Below, piece by piece: positions 11,701-21,800 of a DNA stretch of 64,000 bases. The stretch covers positions 20,084,873 through 20,148,872 of the forward strand of contig NC_068938.1 in assembly GCF_016801865.2 (NCBI RefSeq), given 5' to 3'. The notes under the pieces were generated by a model. The model did no database searches. It had not been told where the DNA came from and saw only the letters and a program-made list of their open reading frames with translations. The stretch's first letter is position 1, and every line of letters begins with the position of its first letter. Origin of the DNA: Culex pipiens pallens (Eukaryota; Arthropoda; Insecta; Diptera; Culicidae). The position numbers and the translations under genes were made by a program.

Positions 11701-14700
11701 AAATAAATAAAATTGTGTTGCAATTTGGAGAAATACGAATATTAGTCACGGTGGCTTTTATGGCTTTTTGAAAACTCACCCGAGAATGTCACTCCGGTTC
11801 ACAAAAATATTACAGATTGTCTAGGGAAACAGATTGGCCAATGTTTCTGGACACCAAACGTGCTGGACACCAAACGCCCTTTACGCCCAGCAAAACTGGC
11901 AGTGTTGCAAGCGCAAAACATACGTTGCCAGTGCCTGTTTATTTTGCATTGCACTATGGGCCATCTCCATACAAACAGGCGGCCAAATTATTTTTTTGCT
12001 TTTTAAATGTTTTTTCATACAAATTTGGGTAATTGTATGGTATTGAAATGATATACGTCGATTTTTATGACTTTTCATGTTTTTCAATAGTTGATTGTAA
12101 AAATAATAAATAATAAATAGTCTTTTCATACATTTGCAAGTGCAACAGAATTGCATATATATTGTATTGCAAGTTTATATTTTTAAATTATGGATAAGCT
12201 AATACATCCCCACTTTAAGGACACAACTCCTCCCTCCTCTTTCTTTCACCCCCCCCCCCCTCTCCTCCTTCCCTCCAACAAAATTTTGTTAAGCGTAATA
12301 AATTCATTTTAAGTCAAATATTTATTATTTACTGCTGTGTGTTTCTTTTTGTGAGTCCATGCCATATAACTTGAGACCCCCTCCCCACCCTTACGGGCAA
12401 AAATTGCGAAAATTTTAATTGTTAAATCAAATAACAGAAAAAATAATTTTATTCAAAATATTAATTATGAAGTAAAACGATAAAATACAAACCATATTCT
12501 TAAAATTCATTTGATTATAGAGTTTGTGACAGCTTCAGGATATGTTAAAGGTACTTTTTGCAATTCCGTCGTGAAACTACTTACTTTTCCTGTCATTCTT
12601 GAACGACGAAATAGCCTACTTTTCTGTACCAAAAATAACAGAATCGAATAGCAACACTTTTAAAAATAAATGCTGAAAAGTTCTACTTTTCAGCACTGAA
12701 ATGGGTGCTGAAAAGTTGAACTTTTCAGCACTTGTTTCGAAAAGTAACACTTTTCAACATTTTTTTTGATTTAAACGATTTATTGACAAAATACATGAAA
12801 ATTCGACTTAAAATTTCACTCAATGGGTGTTTTTCGAATTTGCAAAAAATGTTGTATGGAACTCGTTGCAAAACTTGATTTTTTCAGCACTCGTCGTATT
12901 TATCCAACTCGGTGAACCTCGTTGGATAAATGTACGACTCGTGCTGAAAAAATCCTCTTTTTGCAACTTGTTGCATAAACTACTATTTTATGATGTTTTG
13001 TACTAACCAACATAGAACTTAAATGTGGATCAGTTTCATGGATTGATCGCAGAAATTCGTCATGCTAAGTCAACATTTTGATGAATACTTTTTCCGGTAT
13101 CAAACTGAGATTCTCCAGTTTCGCTTGAGAAACTTCGGTACGAATATCTTATTTTGACTAAGGTACTCAATTTTAAATGTAGGCAACAGAAAATTCCAAT
13201 AAAGTCATTTCGAACTTCTTGAAACCAGGTATTGATTTTTGAAGCGACGATGCCCACGAAGTAGGTAGCAAAGCAAGTGAAATAAACGGGCGCATAAGTA
13301 GATTGCAGCAAATTTTGATAAAACGTAAATGTTCAAAATGGCATATCTCCGAAAACGCAAAAAATCGCAGGCTGGAAATTTCAGCAATGTTAGATTATAA
13401 TCCAATCTTTCAAGTGATCTTAGTTTCATGTTTAGCATCGGTTAGCAAAAAAAGTACTTGATTAACAAACACAAAAAAATATGATTTGTCAAAAAAATGC
13501 TCCAGTTATTCGATGAAAACTTCAGTTTTTGGTTTGGAAACAACATTTTATCTATTAATAGTTTCAAAGCTTATCTCATTACCTTTCCAACGATGTACCC
13601 AAGTAACATTTTTTCCAGGAGTTCTACAAGAGCTCTTCAAGATAGCTACAGCATAGCAGTTTGGACCGCGGTAGGATAAAATTCTCTTCAAAACTTCTTC
13701 AGGAGTTTGGAAGAGTACTTGAAGAGAGTTTTATCCTACCGCGGTCCAAACTGCTATGCTGTAGCTATCTTGAAGAGCTCTTGTAGAACTCCTGGAAAAA
13801 ATGTTACTTGGGTATATTTGTCCTAATAAAACATTTAAAATGGCTGAGCTATGTTAAAATTAAACAATTAGCCTTTTTTACGAAAAACGCTAGTTTTTTA
13901 CTCAATTTTTTAACTTTCAGCTTGCGTATCTCCGTAATGAACAAACTTAGAGCTTTGAAAATTTGGATTTTTCTTAGTTAGAATGTTTACTTTCGAGAAA
14001 AAAATACCAAAAAATATTTGGAGAAGGTCACTTTTTTTGAAACTTGGCCACCCAATGTACCATAGTGCATTGGCCAGTCTGTTTCCCTAGACAGTCTGTA
14101 AAAAATATGACTCCAAAAATGCTTTAAAAATATCAGATTTTCTGGATTCCGTAATTTTGGAATTGTGAAATTTTCAATTTTCGATTTTTACAATTCTACA
14201 ATACTACAAATTTACAATTTTATTATTCAACAATTATTTTAGAGTGCTAGAGTTTTAAAATATTAGATTGCTAGGATGTTAGAATGTTGGAATAGTACAA
14301 TTTTATTATTATTATTTTTTTAGAATGTCACAGTTTTAAAATTTAAGAATTTTAGAAATTTTGCAATTGATAATTTTGGTATTTTAGAAACTTAGTTAAA
14401 ATACTAAATTAAAAAATTAGAACTTAAGAAATTTAGCAATTTAGTATTTTAGAAATTTAAATTTAAGAATTAGAATTTTATAATAAACAAAAAAATAGCA
14501 ATTTAGGAATTAACAATTTTATAAATTTTAGAATTTTCATTTTTAGAATTAGAATTTTAGAATCTCAGAATTTTAGGATTTTGAAATTTTAGAATTTGAG
14601 AATCTAAGTATTTTAGAATTGAAGAATTTTAAAATTTCAGAATTAAAGAATTTTAGAATTGAAGAATTTTAAAATTTTACAATTTTGAAAATTTTAAAAT

Positions 14701-15773
14701 TTTAGAATTTTTGGAACTTAGAATTTTAGAATTTCAGAATTTTTGGAACTTAAATTTTAGAATTTCAGAAGCTTAGAATTTTAGAATTTTAAAATTTTAA
14801 AATTTTAAAATGTTAGAATTTTAGAATTTTAGAATTTTAGAATTTTAGAATTTTAGAATTTTAGAATTTTAGAATTTTAGAATTTTAGAATTTTAGAATT
14901 TTAGAATTTTAGAATTTTAGAATTTTAGAATTTTAGAATTTTAGAATTTTAGAATTTTAGAATTTTAGAATTTTAGAATTTTAGAATTTTAGAATTTTAG
15001 AATTTTTGAATTTTTGAATTTTTGAATTTTTGAATTTTTGAATTTTTGAATTTTTGAATTTTAGAATTTTAGAATTTTAGAATTTTAGAATTTTAGAATT
15101 TTAGAATTTTAGAATTTTAGAATTTTAGAATTTTAGAATTTTAGAATTTTAGAATTTTTGAATTTTTGAATTTTAGAATTTTTGAATTTTAGAGTTTTAG
15201 AGTTTTAGAATTTTAGAATTTTAGAATTTTAGAATTTTAGAATTTTAGAATTTTAGAATTTTAGAATTTTAGAATTTTAGAATTTTAGAATTTTAGAATT
15301 TTAGAATTTTAGAATTTTAGAATTTTAGAATTTTAGAATTTTAGAATTTTAGAATTTTAGAATTTTAGAATTTTAGAATTTTAGAATTTTAGAATTTTAG
15401 AATTTTAGAATTTTAGAGTTTTAGAATTTTAGAATTTCAGAATTTTAGAATATCTGATTTTTGAAATATTTAGAATTTTTGATTTTTTGTGATGGTGAAA
15501 TTTTTCTAAAGGTCGATTTAAATTTTTGAGACAAAAGACATTAGCTAAAATTTCAATTAATCAATTGGCTGAAATATTTCAAATTGAAATTTCAATACAT
15601 AATTTATTTATCTAACATGCCTTTTTTCAAAATTACTTCCAGGCACATTCCGCGGCGACGTCGAGGTGCTGGTTCGCTCCAAGCTGGCCGTCTCGGACGG
15701 CGTCACGATGCACCTGACGGTGCGATCAACGGACTCGGAGGTGGCGGAACTCATCACGTCCGCGGTGGGTTAA
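5719..15773 (+). CDS. COPG: Coatomer subunit gamma (gamma-COP), complete, 8 coding exons
   Basis: Gamma-COP is part of the F-subcomplex of the COPI coat, which buds vesicles for Golgi-to-ER and intra-Golgi traffic and is recruited by Arf1-GTP on Golgi membranes. Exons are 5719-5758, 5900-6030, 8620-10255, 10318-10502, 10567-10741, 10797-10982, 11046-11198 and 15643-15773. All introns are GT-AG and all junction phases agree, giving 2637 nt and 878 residues (vertebrate COPG1 is about 874). The N-terminus reads MSSFKRDKKEEEEGGSNPFL, as in the family, which fixes the start. Residues about 20-550 form the HEAT/adaptin-like trunk; about 605-878 form the appendage (beta-sandwich, then platform), which in the family binds ArfGAP2. 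The protein ends ELITSAVG, like the usual ASVG terminus. No stop or frameshift was found. Identification is from recognised family sequence, not a search. Confidence 0.96.
5900..6030 (+). CDS. COPG: COPG coding exon 2
   Basis: Completes a Gly codon and runs to residue 57; includes NPFLNLEKTSVLQE and HILTKILYLINQ, the first helices of the trunk. Acceptor is CGAAG|GC, donor CAG|GTGAGT, phase 0. Confidence 0.94.
6821..7851 (+). repeat. 8-bp satellite array, (CTAAAATT)n orientation
   Basis: About 1 kb of near-perfect tandem CTAAAATT. The purest block runs from about 7396 to 7804, roughly 50 units without a change; a slightly disordered block sits near 7215-7265. Occasional variants have C, G or an extra A. 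The reverse-complement array lies in intron 7 of the same gene (14769-15452). Confidence 0.97.
8408..8580 (+). repeat. Possible decayed tRNA-derived SINE in COPG intron 2
   Basis: Contains CCGTGGCGGC and GGTACGATTCC, which loosely resemble A-box and B-box promoter words with roughly tRNA-like spacing. It is less AT-rich than the rest of the intron. No target duplication or clear cloverleaf, so this is a weak call. Confidence 0.25.
8620..10255 (+). CDS. COPG: COPG coding exon 3 (trunk domain)
   Basis: A single 1636-bp exon encoding residues 58-602: starts GEQLGSREATECFFAMTKLF and ends in DEVMIMNN. It carries nearly the whole HEAT-repeat solenoid of the adaptin-like trunk, which packs against zeta-COP and faces Arf1 on the membrane. 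Codon use is strongly GC-biased at third positions compared with the surrounding introns. Long frames on the opposite strand here are shadows. Confidence 0.97.
10318..10502 (+). CDS. COPG: COPG coding exon 4
   Basis: Residues 603-664, from the hinge (AVPKVARITREEANTEKLL) into the appendage beta-sandwich (TESETEYTVSCIKHCF). Acceptor TTTTAG|CC, donor CAG|GTAATT, phase 0. Confidence 0.94.
10567..10741 (+). CDS. COPG: COPG coding exon 5
   Basis: Residues 665-722; begins FDCVNTLSDQLLENVRVDL, part of the appendage beta-sandwich. Acceptor TTTTAG|TT, donor G|GTAACT. Confidence 0.94.
10797..10982 (+). CDS. COPG: COPG coding exon 6
   Basis: Residues 723-784; AAFGATLRFLVKDCD followed by an acidic linker (DSDEGYDDEYMLEDIEI) leading to the platform subdomain. 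Donor G|GTGAGT. Confidence 0.94.
11046..11198 (+). CDS. COPG: COPG coding exon 7
   Basis: Residues 785-835; begins EWVEAEDTFELSTVNSLQEA and carries the first half of the platform subdomain. Acceptor CTACAG|AA, donor G|GTTAGT. Confidence 0.93.
12671..12966. repeat. Clustered hairpins built on GCTGAAAAGT / ACTTTTCAGC
   Basis: At 12671-12735 the word TGCTGAAAAGTT alternates with its inverse ACTTTTCAGCA four times. At about 12864-12966 a hairpin pairs CAGCACTCGTCGTATTTATC with GATAAATGTACGACTCGTGCTG around a loop of about 12 bases. Confidence 0.7.
13598..13812. mobile_element. 215-bp palindromic MITE, TA target site
   Basis: The whole unit is a near-perfect palindrome: each arm is about 95 bp, from CCCAAGTAACATTTTTTCCA inward to GGATAAAATTCTCTTCAA, with one or two mismatches. 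TA borders both ends (13596-13597, 13813-13814). Nested in the larger element 11813-14098. The lack of decay between arms suggests a recent insertion or ongoing arm homogenisation. Confidence 0.88.
14769..15452 (+). repeat. 8-bp satellite array, (AATTTTAG)n orientation
   Basis: About 680 bp of tandem AATTTTAG with short patches of the variant AATTTTTG (15001-15058, 15152-15190). It is the reverse complement of the CTAAAATT array in intron 2 of the same gene. Confidence 0.96.
15643..15773 (+). CDS. COPG: COPG coding exon 8 and stop codon
   Basis: Residues 836-878 and TAA at 15771-15773: TFRGDVEVLVRSKLAVSDGV and then the C-terminus ending SAVG. It matches the gamma-COP C-terminus, including the FRG motif and final VG. 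Confidence 0.94.
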
Positions 15774-16608
15774 TCAGGTTTAAGCCCCTTTACACACACA
15801 CACATACACACATGCTCTTACTTATCTCGTTTTCGTGCAAGGCAAGATGAAAGGAAAAGAAAACAAATGTTCTTTTTTATGTTATAAACATTGGAAATAG
15901 TAGTATCTTTATATAATTAGTAGTAGAAGGAACATAAACACACACAGCAAGTGAGTAGGGAGTAAAACAACCAGCAGACTCTAGTGTTAAGTTTTTCGCC
16001 GGCATTCGTTAGTGACTATCCTAGAGGAAACAAACAAAACAAAGCAAAACAATAGATGAGTGGCACCTGTTTGGGCTGAAGAAGGAAAAAAGTGGAAAAG
16101 AATCACGAGTAAAATTATGTGGAACGAAGATGTGAATAACTGTATTAATACTTATACAAAACCCCAGAATCGAGAGGAAAAAATATAAATCTTTTCTTTT
16201 AATCAACCAACCCAAATCTGTAGTAAATGGAGAAAACTTTGGCCAAGCGCATTATAAAAACGGCATTGATTTATTGAGTCCCCCTTAAAAATATAGAGAA
16301 ATACCGCAATACTGTCCCTGTTTCGCTACTTTCCGCCCCATTCTGGCTGTGTCGACGATGAATCGCGCGTTTGCATAAAATATTTACAATGTTTAACATT
16401 TATTATGTGGCCCGCGTCCCCAAACAAACGGAATTCGAAAGGAGAGCAGCAAACGCAACGACGCGAGGACATAAATTGCAAAATTTGCGCGAGCTCGCGC
16501 ACTTGTGTCGTCGCCGCCGTTGCACCAGCAAAAGTAATAAACAACAATTATATTAAAATTCGGCCCCGCAGAAAACCGCAGCCAAATTGTTTAATGTAGT
16601 GAAATAAA
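15774..16608 (+). terminator. COPG 3' UTR and candidate poly(A) signals
   Basis: The sequence after the stop is moderately AT-rich and not repetitive apart from a short CA run near 15790. AATAAA occurs at 16536-16541 and 16603-16608. Which is used, or whether a variant signal nearer 16200 is used, cannot be told without transcripts. Confidence 0.4.
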
Positions 16609-16609
16609 T

Positions 16610-17035
16610 TTCTTTTCCTCGCAACCCGGCAGCTCCTCCTCTTCTGGTCAGGGGCGATTATAGTTCCGAACCGAGTTGTGTGTGCGGTTCCAATACAATG
16701 TCCTCCGGGTGGGGAGTGCGCTATTATGTGCGGCGAAAGTTTCGCAGTTTGCAGATTAAACAAGCAAACGCACACGCATTTGTGGAGAGAACCGTTAATG
16801 TCGTTTCGCTAGTCGTCCGCGGTTGTCCTCTTGCTAGTTTTGCCAAACGACACGATGGGGAAAATTAAACTGTACAGAGAATTAACATAAATTAAGGATG
16901 CGAGAAGAGAGGGAGGGGACGCAACAAACGGAACTGTGCGCCAAGATGCATAGAGAGCAAATGTTTTCGTGCTGCGACCATTTGGCGCGCGCGCTAAATT
17001 GGAACGTTCAACAGTGATTTAGCGTGTTCGTGCTG
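16610..17035. other. Unique GC-richer island downstream of COPG
   Basis: This stretch lacks the repeats seen on either side and contains balanced, complex sequence such as GGCAGCTCCTCCTCTTCTGG and TTTGGCGCGCGCGC. Its short open frames have no recognisable family. It may be a regulatory or transcribed non-coding region. Confidence 0.35.
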
Positions 17036-17099
17036 CGAAGGATTGTGAATTGTTTTCAGAAAAAACTCACATAGGTTGGTAAGTATTTTGAATTCTAAT

Positions 17100-18892
17100 T
17101 CGTGTTCATTATCATTGGGCGTAATATTGAGTGTTTGGCCCTTTTGAAATGTTAGTCTTGATTTAAAAAAAGGGAAAATATTGTTTTCGAAAAGATCGGA
17201 AAATTTCACGAATGTTTCATATTTTAACGTTGTAAATGAGCAACTCTCTACGAAATCGGCCGATTTCGATCATTTTTATTTTTTGTATTTTTTGATTTGA
17301 CTCAAACTTTGTGGGGACCTTCCCTATGACCAAATAAGCTATTTTGCGTCATTGGTTCACCCATACAAGTCTCCATACAATTTTGGCTGCTGTCCATACA
17401 AAAATGGTATGTAAATATGCAAACAGCTGTAACTTTTGAGTGAATTGTCTGATCAATTTGGTGTCTTCGGCAAAGTTGTAGGTATTGTTGAGGACTATTG
17501 AGAAAAAAATAGGTACACGGAAAAAAAATTTGCAAATTTTTTAATCAACTTTTTTTCACAAATTTTCAATTTTCCAAAAAAAGTGTTTTTTGATTTTCTA
17601 GATTTTTTGATATGTTTAAGGGGACAAAAATCCGCAACTTTTGAGCCATAGAGAAACATGGTCAAAAAATCTGCCGCCGAGTTATGAATTTTTGAAAAAA
17701 TAGTGATTTTTGGAAAAAAAATCGAAATTTCATGCAAAAACAAATTTGACGTTATTTTTTAATGCAAAATTGAATTTGCAATCGAAAAGTACTTTACAGA
17801 TTTTTTGATAAAGTGACCCGTTTTCTAGATATATCCACCGAAAGTTTGATTTTAGCGAAATATTTGCAGTTTTTCGATTTTTAAAAATAGTGACCATGAG
17901 TGACCATTTCTGAAAACATTATTTTTGAAAAGTTCAGAAAATTTGCTATAAAATTGTCTAAGAGACATTGAAGATTGGACCTCAGGTTGCTGAGATCCAG
18001 CCGCTTTAAGAAAAAGAAACACGAAAATTGAAGTTTTCTAAGTCTCACCCAAACAACTCACCATTTTCTAATGTCGATATCTCAGCAACTAATGGTCCGA
18101 TTTTCAATGTTAAAACATGAAACATTCGTGAAATTTTCCGATCTTTTCGAAAAAAATATTTTGAAAAAAATTAAATCAAGACTAGCATTTTAAATGGACG
18201 TAATATTCAATGTTTGGCCCTTTTAAAATGTTTAAAAAAAATTTTCCGTGTGCCTATTTTTTTCTCAATAGTCCTCAACAATACCTACAACTTTGCCCAA
18301 GACACCAAATTGATCAGACAATTCACTCAAAAGTTACAGCTGTTTGAATATTTACATATCATTTTTGTATGGACAGCAGCCAAAATTGTATGGAGACTTG
18401 TATGGGTGAACCAATGACGCAAAATAGCTTATTTGGTCATAGGGAAGGCCTCCACAAAGTTTGAGCCAAATAAAAAAATACAAATAAAATCCATTTCCGG
18501 TTTTGGTAGAGAATTGCTCAAATCGGACCATTAGTTGCTGAGATATCGACGATAGAAAATGGTGGGTTGTTTGGGTGAAACTTAGAAACATAAATTTTCC
18601 TGTTTTTAAACCTTTGCATGACAATATCTCAGCAACTAAGGGTCGTATCAACAAAGTTCAAAAAAGCAAAATATAGAACATCAAAAATATTTTTTTCAAG
18701 TGTGGGCAAACATGTGCACTTATTTAAAAAAATGAAAAACTGCGACTTTTTTCAAAAAAGTTACCTGAAAATGGCTTTAACTTTTCAGTGTAGTCACCTA
18801 CAACTTTTCCAAAGACACCAAATCGATCAAAAATTCCTTCAAAAGATACAGATTTTTGGATTTTCATACCTCATTTTTGTACGGACAACTGC
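17100..18892. repeat. Inverted copies of an interspersed repeat (family R)
   Basis: Blocks near 17285-17520 and 18235-18480 are inverted copies sharing TTTGTATGGACAGC, TTGTATGGAGACTTGTATGG and ACCTACAACTTTGCC. Further blocks at 17160-17240 and 18100-18175 (ATTCGTGAAATTTTCCGATC) are also inverted. Related fragments lie at 22978, 36066, 44262, 44812, 45395 and 56450. No coding frame; this is a dispersed repeat of unknown class, here in foldback form. Confidence 0.7.
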
Positions 18893-21800
18893 CAAAGGAG
18901 AATGGGCAAATTTGTATGGGAGCTGGTCCAAGGATGTACACTAGCCTGTCCCATTTTGAGGTCATGTCGAGGAATTTCAGGTGCTCACTTCTTAAATGAT
19001 AGATTATGATGTTAGGAACAATGTTTTCTCAGACAAGAAAAAATAATAAAATACTTTCTCGCACCCCCTAGTCGATTTACTGAAAAAAGTCACTTTTTTG
19101 AACAAATTTTCTAAAATCGCTTGGAATCAATACAAAAACTGTTTCGATCAGGTGTGTATTATCTTCAAACGATAGGTTTTTGTCCATAGATTAAGATGCA
19201 CTATCAATATTGGACCACAATTTAAGTTTTTGGACTCTCCCAGGCGGATTTGTGTCGAAAAAATCGCATTTTTTCGAAACTTTTTTCAGAAATGTTTATT
19301 TAATTTAGGGTAGCCTATTTTTCCCAGTTAAACCAATACATGCAGCTTGTAGGAAATTTCATGGCGAACATTTTTCCCTCTAAGAAAATGCAATTTTGAC
19401 ACTCCAGAGCCGAGATATTTGAGTTTTAATTTTTGGAAAAAAGTGCCAATTTTCAAAATTTCTCAGAATTCAGAAGCCTACTAATTACACGATGTAGCAA
19501 GCATATGTCTCAAAGGTCTGGGTATGCTTTTTTATAGTAATTTTGGCCGCTGAATCCGAATCTGAAGTCAAATTTCGTGTAAACAGTGATGTTTTGGAGC
19601 TACACCCTTTTGGAATGTTATTTGCGTGTTTAAGAGGCAGTTTTTGTAAATATTGCTCGGTTTGTTCTAGAGGTCGTATCGAGCTGCTCCGATTTGGATG
19701 AAACTTTCAGCGTTTGTTTGTCTATACATGAGATGAACTCATGCCAAATATGAGCCCTCTACGACAAAGGGTAGTGGGGCAAAATGGGCATTGAAGTTTG
19801 AATTTTCCGAGGATTTCGAATATGACAAAAGTGAGACTAAAAAATGCCGCTATGGATGCCTACAGGACAATAACTAACGTTGTAAAATGTTTGTTATAGA
19901 AAAATCGAAAAACTATGAGAAAAACTGCGATCGGCCAAAAAGTTATTACCGTAGGCTTATAGTCCATGAAATTCCCTAACTTTTGAACTAAAAGAGTATG
20001 GGTATTGGAGGCTTTTGCAAAAAAATATTGAGGTTTTAAAGAAACAATTTTTAACAGTAATTTGCAAAAGCTATGAGAAAAAGTTAAACCAATCCTGGAT
20101 GTCTATGGCTTATTTTGAAGTGCTTCAAAAGACCTTTCGAATGCATCTAAGAGAGTTGGAATTGATGAAGTTTTACTAAAATGCGAGAAATTTTAAAATG
20201 ATTTATATTTTTTGGACCTCAAACTTCAATGCCCGTTTTACCCCACTTCCCTATGTCGTAGAGGGCTGATATTTGGCATGAGTTCATTGCATGTATAGAC
20301 AAACAAACGCTGAAAGTTTCATCCAAATCGGAGCACCTCGATACAACCTCTGAAACAAACCGAGCAATATTTACAAAAACTGCCTCTTAAACACGCAAAT
20401 AACATTCCAAAAGGGAGGGGTCACTGTTCACACGAAATTTGATTTCAGATTCGGATTCAGCGGCCAAAATTACTATAAAAAAGCATACCCTGACCTTTGA
20501 GCATATGCTTGCTACATCGTGTAATTAGTAGGCCTTGCTTCTAAATTCTGAGAAATTTTGAAAATTGGCACTTTTTTCCTCACTAAAACTCAAATATCTC
20601 GGCTCTGAAGTGACGAAATTGCATTTTCTCAGAGGGAAAAATGTTCGCCATGAAATTTCCTACAAGCTACATGTATTGGTTTTACTGGGAAAAATAGGCT
20701 ACCCTAAATTAAATGAACATTTCTGAAAAAAGTTTCGAAAAAATGCGATTTTTTCGACACAAATCCGCCTGGGAGAGTCCAAAAACTTAAATTTTGGTCC
20801 AATATTGATAGTGCATCTTAATCTATGGACAAAAACCTATCGTTTGAAGATAATACACACCTGATCGAAACAGTTTTTGTATAGATTCCAAGCGATTTTA
20901 GAAAATTTGTTCAAAAAAGTGACTTTTTTCAGTAAATCGACTAGGGGGTGCGAGAAAGTATTTTATTATTTTTTCTTGTCTGAGAAAACATTGTTCCTAA
21001 CATCATAATCTATCATTTAAGAAGTGAGCACCTGAAATTCCTCGACATGACCTCAAAATGGGACAGGCTAATGTACACGAACGGGACCAACTTTTTTCGA
21101 AAGATCTCGCCGAGACATGAAAAAAAGTCTTCTGGACCAACTCTCTAAACCCCGGGGTTCAAAAGTTACAAGTTGTTGAAGTTTGAGCATTTTGGGTTAA
21201 AATGTACAAAAAATCGTATTTTTGCTATTTCTAAAATCATTCATAAAAGAAGATAAGATTTAAGATAAGATTTCGATTTTCTTGACTTCTTTCGACGCGT
21301 ATCAGCAAAAACTATGAGTTCTGATGTGTCTTAGCATGATTGAAACATGATTTATCTTGTTTTTATCTGTTTGAACCGTTTGTGCAAGAGGCATCCCATA
21401 GAAACAAGTCGAAACTTCAAGGTTTTGAAACCGGATCCGACCCAGACTGCTTCAGTGAGTATGGAAAGCTTCAGTGCAATGTTGTAACAACTTATTGGGA
21501 TGGTCTGAGTCATCCGAGAACTCCTTGGAGTTAAGACCGGTGAGTCTACCGCTTTAACAAGCAAGATGTCGGCGGTTTTTGACCACGGATCATACCCGCA
21601 TGGCTTCAGTGAGTATGGTAGACTACTATGCTGATGTGTTGGAGTGTCCTGAGTTCTCCTAGGACTCCCTGGAGTTAAGATCTGTGGGTCTACTACCATA
21701 ACAAGCAAAATGTCGACCGGTTTTGACAACGGAACATACCCGCATAGCTTCAGTGAGTGTGGTAGACTACTTTGCTAATGTGTTAGGATGTCCTGGGTCA

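Larger units (their letters stand above)
11813..14098. mobile_element. Non-autonomous Tc1/mariner-like element in COPG intron 7
   Basis: The left end is CAGATTGTCTAGGGAAACAG and continues ATTGGCCAATG; the right end is its reverse complement with two changes over about 31 bp. Both ends are bordered by TA (11811-11812 and 14099-14100). Length is 2286 bp, and no frame resembles a DDE transposase. Inside are hairpin-forming segments (12671-12966) and a palindromic MITE (13598-13812). Confidence 0.8.
11199..15642 (+). other. COPG intron 7 (4.4 kb)
   Basis: Starts GTTAGT, ends ACTTCCAG. It contains AT-rich sequence, a 2.3-kb TA-flanked transposon with a nested palindromic MITE, and an 8-bp satellite array. 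It separates the last 43 codons from the rest of the gene. Confidence 0.9.
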
